A stretch of DNA of 64,000 bases from Paralvinella palmiformis (taxonomy: Eukaryota > Annelida > Polychaeta > Terebellida > Alvinellidae). The stretch lies in the NCBI GenBank assembly GCA_025642065.1, contig JAODUP010000161.1, positions 874,501 through 938,500 of the forward strand, given 5' to 3'. The notes beneath the pieces were generated by a model that saw nothing but the letters and a program-made list of their open reading frames with translations, was not told where the DNA came from and did not search any database. The position numbers and the translations under genes are program-made. Shown piece by piece: positions 1 through 11,336 of the stretch (position 1 is its first letter; each line of letters opens with the position of its first letter).

Positions 1-1795
1 TTCAAAATATTTCTTGCGATCTCTGACTGATGCATACCAATATGAACTGGTACCCAAAGCCAAATTTCCAAGTTTGTATTTCCTAATTTTTGTCTCCAAC
101 CTGTCAGACCACCTGTCTAAACTGACCAATTAAAGTAAACCTGATTTCCTAAGACCAACCTCTGGTTATATTTAAGAATCAAACTTGCCCAAAAAGTTGA
201 GCTGTTAAGTACAAAACCAAGACTTAACTCTGAAATAAAGCATATTCTTCCGAAAAGCAAATTGCAAACTCCAACAGACCACCTATGTTGATGGACCACT
301 TTGGGTGGTCTTATAGGGGAGGTTTAGTGGTTTCTAACAAATGTCTGATCGACAAAGGTACCACAGTTCAATAAGATAAGGAGAGGGATAACGATGAAGT
401 GTATATAATGTGTATTTCTAAATAGTGACTTGTTTTACTAAATCACTTAAGTTACTATCATCAAATAAATTAGACATTAACTCTAGATAAAAACAACTAT
501 GAAATATTATCAGCCATCATGGTATATTATGTCTAAAAACAATTAGAGAAGATTAAAGTTTGAAAAAAAGATGAAATATCGATTTAACGATTGAGTCGTA
601 ATTAACGCTAGCAGATTTAGATTACCGTAAGTCATTGAGGAAATTGTGCATTTCAGTGATCTTAATTAATCTTAGAAAACAAATGCCAACTTTAATGGCA
701 GACAGTCTTATTACACGTAGGCAAGTCGTTAATCAGGACACTTTTATAGATGGAGAAAATTATTTTGAACTTTTTCTGATCCATAGGTTCCCTTCCTTTA
801 TCAACAATCAAAGATGAAATAGTTATAAGACAGCAATCAGAATAGAAAGATGAAGATTTTACTAAAGCAGTTGACAAACTTCACTTTCTCCTCCTTTTGT
901 TAAAGATCTTTAATGCTGACAAATGAAGGTAAACAAACACAAAATGTCATTAATTCATGACACGTGACATGAATTCTCATCTACTTTCTACAATATAAAA
1001 AATAAATCTCAGCTCTGTATATGAAAACAAAATAAGAAATTATATTTTATATAAATAAACATAATCAATGCGAAACAAGAGACAATCTTGGGTTGAATGA
1101 CATGACAAGAACAAGACATCAATTTTTTAATCTCCATCTTGACTAGATTAGAAAACAAATCAGATACACCTAAAACTACAGGTGACAATAATTACTTTCA
1201 TGTAGATTTTTAATGCCCAGTTATCCAACCTGTGGCACTAAACATAGCACTTTCTCAATCTACAGTCTCCCATTTTGTCTTCTCGCCATCAACCCGCTCC
1301 TAGAAACCATACCATTACGGTCACCCCATCCCCTTATATTAGTTTCCCTCCGTCTATCTCAGGCCCCTCTTCCACCATCCCTCAGACCACACCCTCCTCA
1401 TCTCCGTTCTGTCTCTTCTCTGTCTCCACTTGTTCCTCTGTGTGTCCTATAATCGAATACAGTCTGGACATCACTGTCATCAGATTGACGACAACGTATG
1501 GTGTTTAGTCCTGCTGATGCCAATTACTATCAGCTTATATTTCAATATGGACAGATGGCACAAGTGTGGGCCTTCTAATTACTGACAACGTTCAGAACAA
1601 ATAGAAGCCACTCGGATAGATCAATGGCGAGATATTTATGTCAATAAACTGATATCCTTGGTAAACTTTGATGACAGAATGGTGCTCAACACTAAATGTG
1701 ATAACTCTGTAAAATACACGCTTTTTGTCAAAGAGTCAGTACTTAGACACATGTCTTCAGGCGTTGCATTCATGGGTATGTGCATGAGCCTCTTC
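1..1795. other. AT-rich non-coding stretch, nothing recognised
   Basis: No open frame longer than about 80 codons, no protein similarity that I recognise and no clear mobile element. A pyrimidine-rich C/T patch lies at about 1,260-1,450. If the GALNT exon at 17 kb belongs to a gene reading leftwards, this could be intron sequence. Confidence 0.5.
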
Positions 1796-1863
1796 CCACA
1801 ACACACACACACACAAACACACGAACATGTGTGTGTGTGTGTACATGCGTGCGTGCGTGCTTG
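1796..1863. repeat. (CA)n-(TG)n-(GCGT)n composite microsatellite
   Basis: A CA run is followed by a TG run and then a GCGT run. The CA and TG halves are nearly self-complementary about an ACATGT centre, so the tract could fold back. The open frames across it on both strands come from the repeat and are not genes. Confidence 0.9.
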
Positions 1864-2892
1864 TACGTTAAAGAGAAAATGCATTTACACAAAATTTCCC
1901 CAATAATGATCACCAATCATTTTCATACAAATTACTAACACAATATGCAGGCCACTTACTCTACACGAAACATCATCCATATAACAACTAACTCTTATAA
2001 CAGTATCTCCGAATATCAAAATGATGTTCAGTGTCTACATTAAGCCATCGGAACCAATTATGTCATAATCCATGCATAATTAAACAGGCTATGAACTAAT
2101 TACCTATAAACACCTGACACAAACACTAATTAAAACGTAGGATATATCCCAGAGGGCCGCAGCATGGTGCGAACTAAGCGGCGGGAAATTATCCCGAAAC
2201 GCAGGAGAGAAATTAAATAATAAGAGACTGTGCGTGGGGATGAGAGGCAGCCGGATCCTGACTGGTACGCAGCTGGGAATGTTAACAGTGGGTATAGGAA
2301 AGGGAAGTGAATAACAACCCCGACAAGTGTAAAGACAGGCAGGCTAGATAAGTTAATTATTATCAAAAGTTTGATGATGGACAGAAAGACGGACAAACTC
2401 AGGCAGAGAGATTTATGACAACCAGAAAGGTAGATAAATATATTTGGTAGCAGAATTAAAACAAGAAAAAGATACATGGACTGACAGTCGGGTAGGCGGG
2501 TACGGTAAAACTGGAAAGAAAGACGGACATTAAATATGGAAACTGTTAGATAGACAGGCAGGCAGGCGGGGTAGATGAGGAGACAGAATTACTCATCTAG
2601 CACACAATACAGATATTAATAATAAATCAGTTAATCAATATGTAGAATAATTAACATGTTTAGTTAATGATATAAAAACCAATACAGTCAATAAATGTGT
2701 AGCAGCAGCTTAAAGTCAGTGTAGTCAGTACGACTAGCACAGTAGTCAAAACTATAGAATGGAGCTCATATTGTGCAGGTATACAGTTTTTAACCTTCTC
2801 AATAAGAAACTCGACGTTCGCAAACTAACTGTAAATGTTACTCTGTTGCGATGACGCCCATCTTCGTGCTAAAGGTGCCGCAGGATATAATG
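1864..2892. other. Non-coding stretch with a GC-richer patch
   Basis: About 2,140-2,300 is less AT-rich than its surroundings and contains CpG dinucleotides. A 115-codon minus-strand frame covers it, but it is leucine/isoleucine-rich with no recognisable domain. I do not call it a gene. Confidence 0.4.
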
Positions 2893-3153
2893 TCTAAAGG
2901 GTGTTTCATCTTTCACTTCAACTCGGTTACACTCAGGATATCGCTCGGCTCGTTTAAGACCTGCCAAGTGCACAAAAGGTGGCCGTAAAACGGCAGCTCA
3001 GACCGGCTAACTGGGCTTAGAACGACCTCCAAAGGTAATGAACCAAACTTAAAGATGAAACACCCTTCAGACATCATAGGTTGGCTTGAGGTTTGAAGAC
3101 AGGTGAAGGTCTGTGACTAACCACGGTATCAGTTACCGGTAGGCGGCACGCCC
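2893..3153. repeat. Fold-back pair of tRNA-SINE fragments
   Basis: Positions 2,893-2,992 hold the body and tail of the tRNA-derived SINE seen at 43,942 (plus orientation). It shows the GGGTGTTTCATCTTTCACTTC block and the GTGGCCGTAAAAC tail. Positions 3,003-3,153 hold the same family in minus orientation, with GACCTCCAAAGGTAATGAA, AAAGATGAAACACCCTTCAG and a decayed tRNA-like head near 3,120-3,153. The two lie tail to tail and form an imperfect inverted repeat. Confidence 0.7.
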
Positions 3154-3324
3154 GAGATGTTCTCTCGATGAGCTAACACTGACGTCACTATAAGTGTCGT
3201 CTCTTAGAACTTCTGATAATCAATGATAAAATGATCACTGAAGGAACACATCTTCCTTAAGTATAAATATCTACCCAATCTTAAGTAACACAAATTACTA
3301 ATAAAACTAAATTATAGATACAAT

Positions 3325-3325
<1 letters not shown>
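3154..3325. other. Non-coding spacer
   Basis: Nothing recognised between the SINE pair and the microsatellites. Confidence 0.4.
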
Positions 3326-3392
<67 letters not shown>

Positions 3393-3440
3393 CTATTTTA
3401 TTAAATTTATTATTAATCATTATTATTATTATTATTATAT
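3326..3440. repeat. (TA)n, (GA)n and (TTA)n microsatellite cluster
   Basis: A TA run at 3,326-3,357 passes directly into a GA run at 3,357-3,390. A short spacer and a TTA run to about 3,440 follow. Confidence 0.95.
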
Positions 3441-3516
3441 CATGTCTATTTTTTGGCAATTAGGACCATACAATGTTATTTCGCCATATTATTTGGTACA
3501 AAGATAAGAAAAAGAT

Positions 3517-3590
3517 AGACACCGGATAGAGACACCAGATAGAGACACCAGATAAACATCAGATAGAGACACCAGATAAACACCAGATCA
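3517..3590. repeat. Short tandem repeat, unit about ACACCAGATAGAG
   Basis: Five or so imperfect copies of a 13-17 base unit containing ACACCAGATA, with variants ACACCGGATA and ACATCAGATA. Confidence 0.8.
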
Positions 3591-3705
3591 GACATCACAG
3601 ACTTCTCCGGTAGTAACTTTTCATCACTTTAACACCCATCATCAACAACACCATTATCAGTAATTATCTACACAGATAGACCAGACCATCTATCGCACAC
3701 CCAGT

Positions 3706-3706
3706 G

Positions 3707-3774
<68 letters not shown>
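3706..3774. repeat. (TA)n(GT)n microsatellite
   Basis: A short TA run is followed by an almost pure GT run of about 58 bases. Confidence 0.95.
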
Positions 3775-3778
<4 letters not shown>

Positions 3779-4247
3779 CTCTATAGGTCTACAATACCAT
3801 AACAAAGTGCTACACTACAGTAGTCAGTTTATATCAGTAACCTAGAACCGACGACGACCATCCTTGGTTGAGTACGGCTACAATATACCGAGCAACGAAT
3901 CAATGCTAATCACCTCCATGGTGTGTTAGAACTCTCTTTGACTGTATCACCGAAAGAGTGAACATAATTTCCGATATTATTACGGTCCCGCTTATCATCC
4001 CACCAATATGTCCACTCACATCACTAACCCTCTCTAATCAACTATATTCCACGAATAAATAAATATTTTGAATAAACATGTCAGACTGCATAGATCCAAC
4101 TTAAAATGACAATGTCAAAATGACAATGGTCCTTAATGCTAGCCAACAGAACCGCATACAAGACTGTATTATAATAATAATAATAATAAAAATAATAGCA
4201 TTGTTCTTAGTTACAGCATTGGATTTGAAAAATTTGCCTCATGTGAT
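3775..4247. other. Non-coding stretch with a small AAT run
   Basis: Nothing recognised apart from an AAT-rich run at about 4,167-4,195. Confidence 0.4.
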
Positions 4248-4404
4248 GGATGCCTGCCTGCCTCATAGGATGCCTGCCTGTCTGTTTCATAGGATGCCTG
4301 TCTGCCTGCTTCACAGGATGCCTGCCTGTCTGCTTTACAGGATGCCTGCCTGTTTCACAGGATGCCTGCCTGCCTACCTTGCAGGATGCCTGCCTATATC
4401 TCAG
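4248..4404. repeat. 24-base minisatellite, GGATGCCTGCCTG unit
   Basis: About seven head-to-tail copies of a ~24-base unit starting GGATGCCTGCCTG and ending in TTCACA or TTCATA. One copy is shortened to 20 bases. Because 24 is a multiple of three, two overlapping open frames run through it with an 8-residue MPACL-type repeat. Those frames are by-products of the repeat. Confidence 0.9.
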
Positions 4405-4968
4405 TTTAATACATCTGTTTCTATTAAGTACACAATACCTCGTTGACCAAGAGATATCCAGTGAAGATATTAATCAGTAATGTCTTGGATCACTTTGGTG
4501 GGAGACAGAAAAAATTGTTCTCCGACAGAAGATGGCTCCCATGTTGGTCATCACGAACGTACGGCTTTGATAATCTGGTAAAGTGGCTATCAAGGACATC
4601 AGTGATATATCACAGTGTAAATAACATTTGGTAATACAATAACAGAAACCATCTAAACAGCTTAGCTATTTATCAATACAACTATACATGTTTGCAAGTA
4701 TATAGGAGGAATACACAGAAACATTATTTCAAACAATTCACAAACAGGCATCTATCATTCTCCACAAATATGAATCGAAATCTGTAAAGTTTCTTACTAA
4801 CACTAAATAAAGACTTTTTGGGATGGGCTTTTAAAATGCAGCTACCTGAGGTGACAACGGCTTAGTAACAAAAAATTAGTCATATCTGGGGTGGGGATGA
4901 TTTAGTCAGCATCAACAACAAGTTGTATACATAGGTCAACTTACTGACTTACCAAGAACGTGGATGAA
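4405..4968. other. Non-coding stretch, nothing recognised
   Basis: AT-rich sequence without a credible open frame or repeat. Confidence 0.4.
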
Positions 4969-4985
4969 CTATATATATATATATA

Positions 4986-5028
<43 letters not shown>

Positions 5029-5038
5029 ATATATATAC
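4969..5038. repeat. (TA)n microsatellite
   Basis: About 70 bases of TA dinucleotide broken by two TC interruptions. Confidence 0.95.
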
Positions 5039-5502
5039 AGACACACACTCTCTCAACTACCACCAGTGAAGTACCATCATAAGAATGCCAAAACTGAGCA
5101 CTAAAAGCTAGTTTAATAACTTGTTTATCCCATTTTATCCAGTTCCTTATAAAAATAACAGCTTCAAAGTAAAACTGAACTAGTTTTTACAATGTAAGAT
5201 TAGTGCCGCATTTACTCAAATGCCAACTATAACTGGAAATAGCTTCTATGTTTTCAAGTCATAGTTGATCATGAGAAAATGTATATTCTCCTTTGAACTT
5301 CTAAACAGATTATAATTTTTTATTTCCGGCTACACCAGTTGTAGGTTTAATGGCATTGGTCTAACTGCCGTATCTTTAGTACTGGGGTCTAAACGTACGT
5401 GAGATTTTTCGCGCGTTTGTGTTGATATGCATACGTTCTAACATTGACCTGCAAGGCCTATACGTTCTACAACTAGAGGTATGTACTGTTGTGTCTTAGA
5501 CG

Positions 5503-5815
5503 TTAAACTTAAAAAGTATTGGAATTTTGTAACCGTTTAATTGATTGAAGCGGTACAGTAGTGAAATGACACTTTGATTATGGCAGGGTTTACGCGTCCT
5601 TTAAACTTAAAAGTATTGGAATTTTGTAGCGGTTTAATTCAATAATTGATTTAAAGCTAAAGCTACACAGTAGTGAAATATCAGAATAGTTTTATTAAAT
5701 AAATCACGCTTCGATAATGGCAGTGGTATCGAAAGTTTGTAGCCGTTTAATTCATTAATTGATTAAAGCTGTACAGTAGTGAAATGTCAGAACAGTTTTA
5801 TTAACTAAATAAAAA
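5503..5815. repeat. Three tandem copies of a ~100-120 base unit
   Basis: Copies begin near 5,503, 5,600 and 5,726. Each has a TTTGTARCCGTTTAATT block, an ATTGATT block and CAGTAGTGAAATG. Copies 2 and 3 also share CAGTTTTATTAA. The unit looks like a small satellite and lies inside the 17-bp inverted-end element. Confidence 0.8.
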
Positions 5816-5860
5816 AAAACGTAAATGATAAGATAGAACTAACTCCGCCATTAAAGTTAT

Positions 5861-5916
5861 AAAAAACAGATGCGCGCGCATCCTCGCACAAAAACAGCTG
5901 CGCGCGCATCCTCACG
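5861..5916. repeat. Duplicated 26-base unit with a TGCGCGCGCA palindrome
   Basis: Two adjacent copies of AAAAACAG(A/C)TGCGCGCGCATCCTC. The alternating CG core is unusually GC-rich for this neighbourhood. Confidence 0.8.
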
Positions 5917-5963
5917 TATGTTCAGACTACGGGTTTAAACGTACGGCTCACGTACGTATAGAC

Positions 5964-6689
5964 ACTTCGATAGTTATATTCTTCATATAATTATGGTTAG
6001 CAACACAAAGTTTTAAGGTGTTATTTTCGAGCCATGTACCGGTTTGATCATTATATTTCTCATGTTTATGATGAACCACTGTATATAATGTAACATGTAT
6101 ACATTGTTATATACAGAATATATCGTTATATTTGCTATTAATGTAACTGTAGCGGAATTTAAAAAAAATTACTTCAGCACTTAAAGTCACTTTCTTAAAA
6201 CTGCAATTGCAATGTCATTACACAAGTTTGAATCTCGTAGTTCAGATATCTATTTGAAGGCAAAGCAATGTCCATCCTGGGCTTCCATATTGTGTGAACC
6301 GTCGGGTCAGAAAAATCTGTAAATAACACGTGGTACAGCGTGTTAGCTGTAAATTTGAGTGTGCAAATCTCTCCTTCAGATATTAATTAATTTTGTACCC
6401 GCACTTTGACACCATGCAAACCAGTACTACCGTCAGATTCATCCTTTAAGTACGGCGAACCGAGGGTGACTGCCCAAGGTTTGACATTTGTGTGTAGGGC
6501 ATGGGAGCCCTCTGTATCTAAGCATGCTGAATTGTTCAGGACCCCACACCTCCTAATGACAGCCGCGCCCATTATACCCCCCCCCCCGAATAAACAAATC
6601 AAAGTATCAAAAACCATCTCATTATAAAAAAATTCCCCACCCCACAGCTGAGAGGGGAACAAACACAATAATAACAGACACGATTCTAC
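5964..6689. other. Non-coding stretch ending in a poly-C run
   Basis: Nothing recognised. A run of about 11 C lies near 6,577-6,587. A 108-codon minus-strand frame (6,387-6,713) has a hydrophobic start but no recognisable domain, and the poly-C run falls within it. I do not call it a gene. Confidence 0.4.
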
Positions 6690-7330
6690 CGGAGACCAAT
6701 GACAACGCTTCACGAAATCACGTGCTTATCTCCCGAACACGTCCACACGGCACACAACCACTTGGTCGCGCATCTCTCATACAATACCCGTCGGTACGGA
6801 GGGAATAGTAAAGGGGAGAAGCGAGGAGGGGCGGGGGGGGAAGTCACTCTGATGGTGTGAGGCGATAGTGGCCGTCGCTGGCTTTGCCGACGGTCCCATA
6901 AAATACTACACCAAGTATTGATCAAAGCTTTTCGACATGGACGTTGCTGGCATCAATTCGCCTGGACGAGCCTTCACAAAAACACCGACGTGAAGACAAA
7001 TTACTCCCAAGTGGTCTAACAGAAAGCTGGAAGGGCCTCACTCGAAATGCCGCCGCAAATAGCGTCTCGTTCCCTCTGACTGTCGTCTCCGGTGATGTTA
7101 ACCAACGGGGAAAGGGTTGGGGGGATGTTATGGCCGAACGGACGGACCGACAAACGAGAAAGGTCCGTCATCTTATGGTCGATCCTGAGCCGCGACTAAC
7201 ATCCTCGGAGACGTCCGTGGCTCAAGTGAGACTAAAGGATGTGAAGGGACGAGGAAATAAGAGAGATGCCGTAATAACGGCCCAATGTCCGCTATCAGCT
7301 TCAGCAACACAATAAGAACACTAGCTAAAC
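6690..7330. other. GC- and CpG-richer island, function unknown
   Basis: This block is clearly richer in G+C and CpG than the surrounding AT-rich DNA and contains a G run at 6,833-6,840. Unrelated frames of 70-123 codons are open on both strands: plus 6,944-7,315, minus 6,710-6,925 and minus 7,173-7,532. None shows a domain, and simultaneous openness is what GC-rich non-coding DNA gives. It could be a CpG-rich regulatory island within an intron or near a promoter. Confidence 0.35.
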
Positions 7331-7643
7331 TGCCAGACATGGACATATCACTTGATGGGACTAAGAGGAAGGATTTCCTACACTGACCAAGACCTGAGGA
7401 AGTAACCAGAGGACGACAAGAGAAACACTTCAACATAACAACTGATTTACCTGGTCGACCTCCGAAAATTATAGTTTTAGTTTTTATCATAATATTATTA
7501 TTATAATAGATGTAGTAAAAATATTTATACAAAATATATAATTATAAAGTGGGTCTTTCAATTCCTGTCTTTAAGCATTACTTCTAATAACATCGCCATA
7601 TCTGTTTGAGAATATAAGTTTTCCCAGACAGTGTCTGAGACAG

Positions 7644-7685
<42 letters not shown>

Positions 7686-8810
7686 TCATCAACATTTAGC
7701 TAGATTGAAACATAGATACACACATGTATTTAGTAATACTGCACTGACATGTTTACTTAGTTCAATCAGAATAACAGTGGAAATGTCAAATGTGAAAACT
7801 AGCACCTCGTTGAAATAACAATTAATCAGATATTATCATCTGCAACATGGTAAGGCTATTAGAGAACTATATACCAGAATAAAACCGGTATAATAACATT
7901 ACTAGAGAGTTATATCAAACTTAAATAAACTAACACAGGTAGACAGACCAACTTAATTACCGATATACTAAACACGTCAATCTACCACCAATATGAAATC
8001 AATCAATAACTATAAAACTAATTAATTATTTATTTAGCATTTATACAGTTAAGCTATGTAATGGCCACTTTTCAGTATGTAAATGTAACTGAGCAAAGCA
8101 AAAAAATACCCGGTGTAAAATCTCATTTGGCAGAGATCGGAAACTAAACATATGGGACATGTTTTTCTTAAACTCTAAGTGGACATATAATCGTGTTGGG
8201 TATGACTCAATACCATAATGTTTAGGAAATAAACATATCTCTTCCATAACACGCTCATTATAAAGCTAAATTTATCTGCCTACACAGCGGACAGAAACTA
8301 TCCATTCGCGGAAGAACGAGCCATCATTAGACAGTTAACATATTTTGATGAACAGAAACTGAACCCCCCCCCCGCAAAAAAATGCTTCTGTCTCCAGGGT
8401 ATTTAATAAAATAAGAAGCCTATGTCAGACGTAATTTTCAGCGCATATATATCCTAATAATCATAATTATAACTTAAACATGGTCACCTAGCAACAGTTA
8501 GTAAAAAAACACTATTCAATAACAATGTCCAAAATATTTATGCGTCGATAAAAAAAATTATTTCATCACGTAATACATACCTACACAATAGCATCAATGA
8601 GGCTTAGTTAAAAATCGTAGACGAGACCAGGCCCAATACCTGGACAACAATATATACATGAACCACCTTACACAACACAACGTCTAATAGGATGTCATCG
8701 AAGGTTTATTTGAGATATGGCCTGGATCATATTCAGCCGATGTCGGGTCACATTTCTGGCCAATAACCACACAGCTCATTACCCCCAGTCTGCCGTCTCT
8801 TATTGAATTA
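7331..8810. other. Non-coding stretch with a (CA)n(TA)n microsatellite
   Basis: The only clear feature is a CA run passing into a TA run at about 7,645-7,685, plus a C run near 8,366. No recognised coding sequence. Confidence 0.45.
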
Positions 8811-8820
8811 GTCACGTGAC
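8811..8820. promoter_or_regulatory. GTCACGTGAC palindromic E-box
   Basis: A perfect 10-base palindrome identical to the CLEAR/M-box type site bound by MITF/TFE basic helix-loop-helix factors. A second near-box, GTCACATGAT, lies about 15 bases downstream. The 8,700-8,880 stretch is of mixed composition. The match is exact, but any role is inferred. Confidence 0.35.
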
Positions 8821-8895
8821 CTTCAGTCACATGATTGCCACAGAACAAGAAATCTACAGCCATCCGTCACCGTGGCAGCCCATACTCTAAAGAAA

Positions 8896-8969
8896 ACACA
8901 CACACACATACACACACTCAAACAGAGTGAGTGCGTGAGTGAGTGAGTGAGTGAGTGAGTGAGTGAGCG

Positions 8970-9014
<45 letters not shown>
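8896..9014. repeat. (CA)n, (GAGT)n and (GA)n microsatellite cluster
   Basis: A CA run lies at about 8,896-8,917, a GAGT tetranucleotide run at about 8,928-8,967, and a GA run at about 8,973-9,014. Confidence 0.95.
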
Positions 9015-9017
<3 letters not shown>

Positions 9018-9530
9018 TGATGTTCACATCCATGTCATCAGCAGCCTCTGATCGTCAGACCACGGATCTCTATTCCATCTAGATTCACCCTTTGGGCATA
9101 AGACAATCTGATCAAAAGACAGTAAGGGCCTTCTTCGTCAGCATCTCTGGGCTTCCTCTTTAACACGCAGAGTTCATCTACCTTAAGGCTTCCTCCGGCC
9201 ATGTATGGCTTCCCAGATACACTAACGACGTTCCATAAGGGATATGGCATGGACGTTGTAGAGATCCAAACCAACATCACCAACATCACATTCTCAGATC
9301 TCTTCCGACACACGTACGTGGATCACGATCAAAAACGACGAGGCTTCCATTCTGGTCACCCTCCGGTGAACATTATTAGCTCTGATCGAGACGAACAGGC
9401 AAATTTGACATGAATTTAATTTCGACGAAACCCTAGGAACAAGCCACGGTCTCCTGAATCTAATTTCTATAAACGAATCTCGACAAGTAGCGCTAATGCG
9501 TCTGAACAAGAACAGCCACACGTGTAGGAA
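9015..9530. other. Mixed-composition block with open frames on both strands
   Basis: Sequence complexity and codon-like composition are higher here than in flanking DNA. Overlapping frames are open on minus (9,038-9,313, 91 codons) and plus (9,201-9,413, 70 codons). I recognise neither product. A minus-strand exon is possible, since AAG|GTAGAT around 9,185 resembles a donor, but nothing proves it. It could equally be a conserved non-coding element. Confidence 0.25.
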
Positions 9531-10051
9531 TCATTCAAACTAGAATGGGACAATTTCAACAATAAATAGTGAAAATTTCATGATGTTATAATCGTTCACA
9601 TTTTATAAAAAAGCAGATAAACTGCTATCTGAATTATTGAACTGGTCAATTATTGTCTTATCTTAAGGTATACCTAACTAAAACTATCAGAATTATACAA
9701 ACACTTTATATAACATTATATAATGTGTAATAAGTTAATTCAGGCCGACAATAGACCCAAACATCAGCTGATAGTAGGACTTACACAACTAAAGAGATGT
9801 GTGAAAAACTCCAGAAGGATTTATTTATTTAGAGTAAATATGGAATTACAAATACATCTACTCCAGATGTGATATCTTTTACTCCTTAGCAATGAAAACT
9901 GACATTAGTAAATTATTCTATTCTACTGTGCTAAGAGATTATCTGTTTTATATAAATAAACTCTCGGGTACCTATATCTGTCTAGTATTAACAGTTAACG
10001 TGTTAACAGGTATGAGGTAAAGATGACTCCTTAAACATCTCCATAATTGTT
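9531..10051. other. Non-coding stretch, nothing recognised
   Basis: AT-rich sequence without credible features. Confidence 0.4.
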
Positions 10052-10245
10052 GCTGTTTTGTGGCTACTTTTGTGTATATGGTGTGCTAAATGGTCACCGT
10101 AACCTCCAATAGTAATAAAGCAAAGTGAAAAATGAAACATCCCTCAAACATAGCCCTGCCAGGATTTGAACCCAGGTGCTAGTAATTTTGTGGCCCAATC
10201 ACGCTACCAATTCGGCCATAGAGAGAACCCTTTACCACTATATAG
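10052..10245 (-). mobile_element. Old copy of the ATC-tailed tRNA-SINE
   Basis: Read on the minus strand, a decayed tRNA-like head (about 10,150-10,245, with the box B-like GGTTCAAATCC) is followed by the family body. The plus strand shows AATGAAACATCCCTCAAACAT, AACCTCCAATAGTAAT and the GTGGCTACTTTTGTG tail block. Divergence from the 31.8-kb copy is considerable and no target duplication is obvious. Confidence 0.7.
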
Positions 10246-10384
10246 AGATAACATTGAGAAGTGCTCAAACACAAGCTAACTGGTAGTTTAAAAGCATAAC
10301 ATTTTTTTAAAGCTATAAACTACAAGAGGAGTACATGTACTCTGACTTATTATTAAATTTCAGTTTATTTGAACAACATGTTCA

Positions 10385-10386
<2 letters not shown>

Positions 10387-10418
<32 letters not shown>
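10387..10418. repeat. (TA)n microsatellite
   Basis: About 32 bases of TA dinucleotide. Confidence 0.95.
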
Positions 10419-10421
<3 letters not shown>

Positions 10422-11307
10422 AAGGTAGAACTAACCTTGGTTATAATTAAACCATCCAATAACACCTCCCTAATTCACTTCAAATATTTGTAAGGTTTTC
10501 ATAAATGTTACTTCTCATTAAAGGGGTAACTTTATGAAATGTCATATCACATAAGAAATGTATAAAGGCTGGCTCACAATAACTATGTTCCACGGAGAAA
10601 TTTATATGTACATAACAATGTTTCTGTTTAATTCAGTGAATTTCAGGAGCATTCAACTGTGGACGTGATACTCAGATAAGTGGTGGTCTTAAAGTGAATA
10701 GTTACAGAAGGGGACATATGATTTAGAATTTAATTATTTAATCTTACACAGCATGATTGTCTGTGACGAGATGTTCATTATAAATCAACAGGGAATATAT
10801 CCAGTTATAAATGATCTCTCTTTGTTGTCTATCCTAACAATTGTGATGGCTCAATGATGTCTACAGTCCAAGGTTTACCAGACCTCAGCTGACAGGACAT
10901 TAAACTGTATTGTTATTGTACGATATTATATAGGGGAGATCAATCTAGATGGACAAAGCACATCACACATATCTATTTCTCGGCGGATGACAACAAAAAT
11001 ACTACAGTAACTGACTACTAACTCTGAGTTGCACGGAGAGAATGGATCCGCATAATACAATCATTCTGAGCATACAACATTTATCCTGTAAATAAGTTGG
11101 CCTAGGTGTGTATATACAGTGTGTGTCTGTAGGGGGGGGGGGGAGCTTTCACATGACATGCGGTGGTTGAAATCTGTTCATCACTATTAGCATTAGTATC
11201 ATACATTGCTGAGAAAACGATTATATATTAACAATCATGCAAACGCATTGATAATATCAACTCTTTATTACAGGAACCTTGTATTACCTGATTCAGTTAG
11301 TAATCAC
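10419..11307. other. Non-coding stretch with a G12 run
   Basis: Nothing recognised except a G homopolymer of about 12 at 11,132-11,143. Confidence 0.45.
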
Positions 11308-11336
11308 TTTGTTTACATCGACGGCGTGTAAACAAA
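11308..11336. promoter_or_regulatory. Perfect inverted pair of forkhead-type sites
   Basis: TTTGTTTACA and its exact reverse complement TGTAAACAAA are separated by the 9-base, CpG-bearing spacer TCGACGGCG. Each arm contains the forkhead core GTAAACA. A 10-base perfect inverted repeat with this content is unlikely to be random. Binding is inferred from the motif alone. Confidence 0.4.

Larger units (their letters stand above)
5387..5963. mobile_element. Candidate non-autonomous DNA element with 17-bp inverted ends
   Basis: The left end GTCTAAACGTACGTGAG (5,387-5,403) matches the reverse complement of the right end (5,947-5,963) at 16 of 17 positions. Inside are three imperfect tandem copies of a ~100-120 base unit and two 26-base copies carrying the palindrome TGCGCGCGCA. 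No transposase-like frame is present. No target-site duplication could be fixed, so the superfamily is unknown. A chance inverted repeat in a GTAC-rich context is the alternative. Confidence 0.5.

Noticed and set aside
2130..2477. 115-codon minus-strand frame, hydrophobic
   Set aside because: Leu/Ile/Ser-rich translation of purine-rich non-coding DNA, with no domain, splice context or partner.
4120..4480. Two overlapping plus-strand frames with an MPACL-type repeat
   Set aside because: They are produced by a 24-base minisatellite, start in an AAT run and show no domain.
6944..7315. 123-codon plus-strand frame in a GC-rich island
   Set aside because: Frames are open on both strands here because GC-rich DNA has few stops. 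No motif or domain is visible.
9195..9235. GALNT catalytic exon (PYMAGGSL resembles PTMAGGLF)
   Set aside because: Only a few residues match. The following residues lack the expected WGGEN region, so the resemblance is coincidental.
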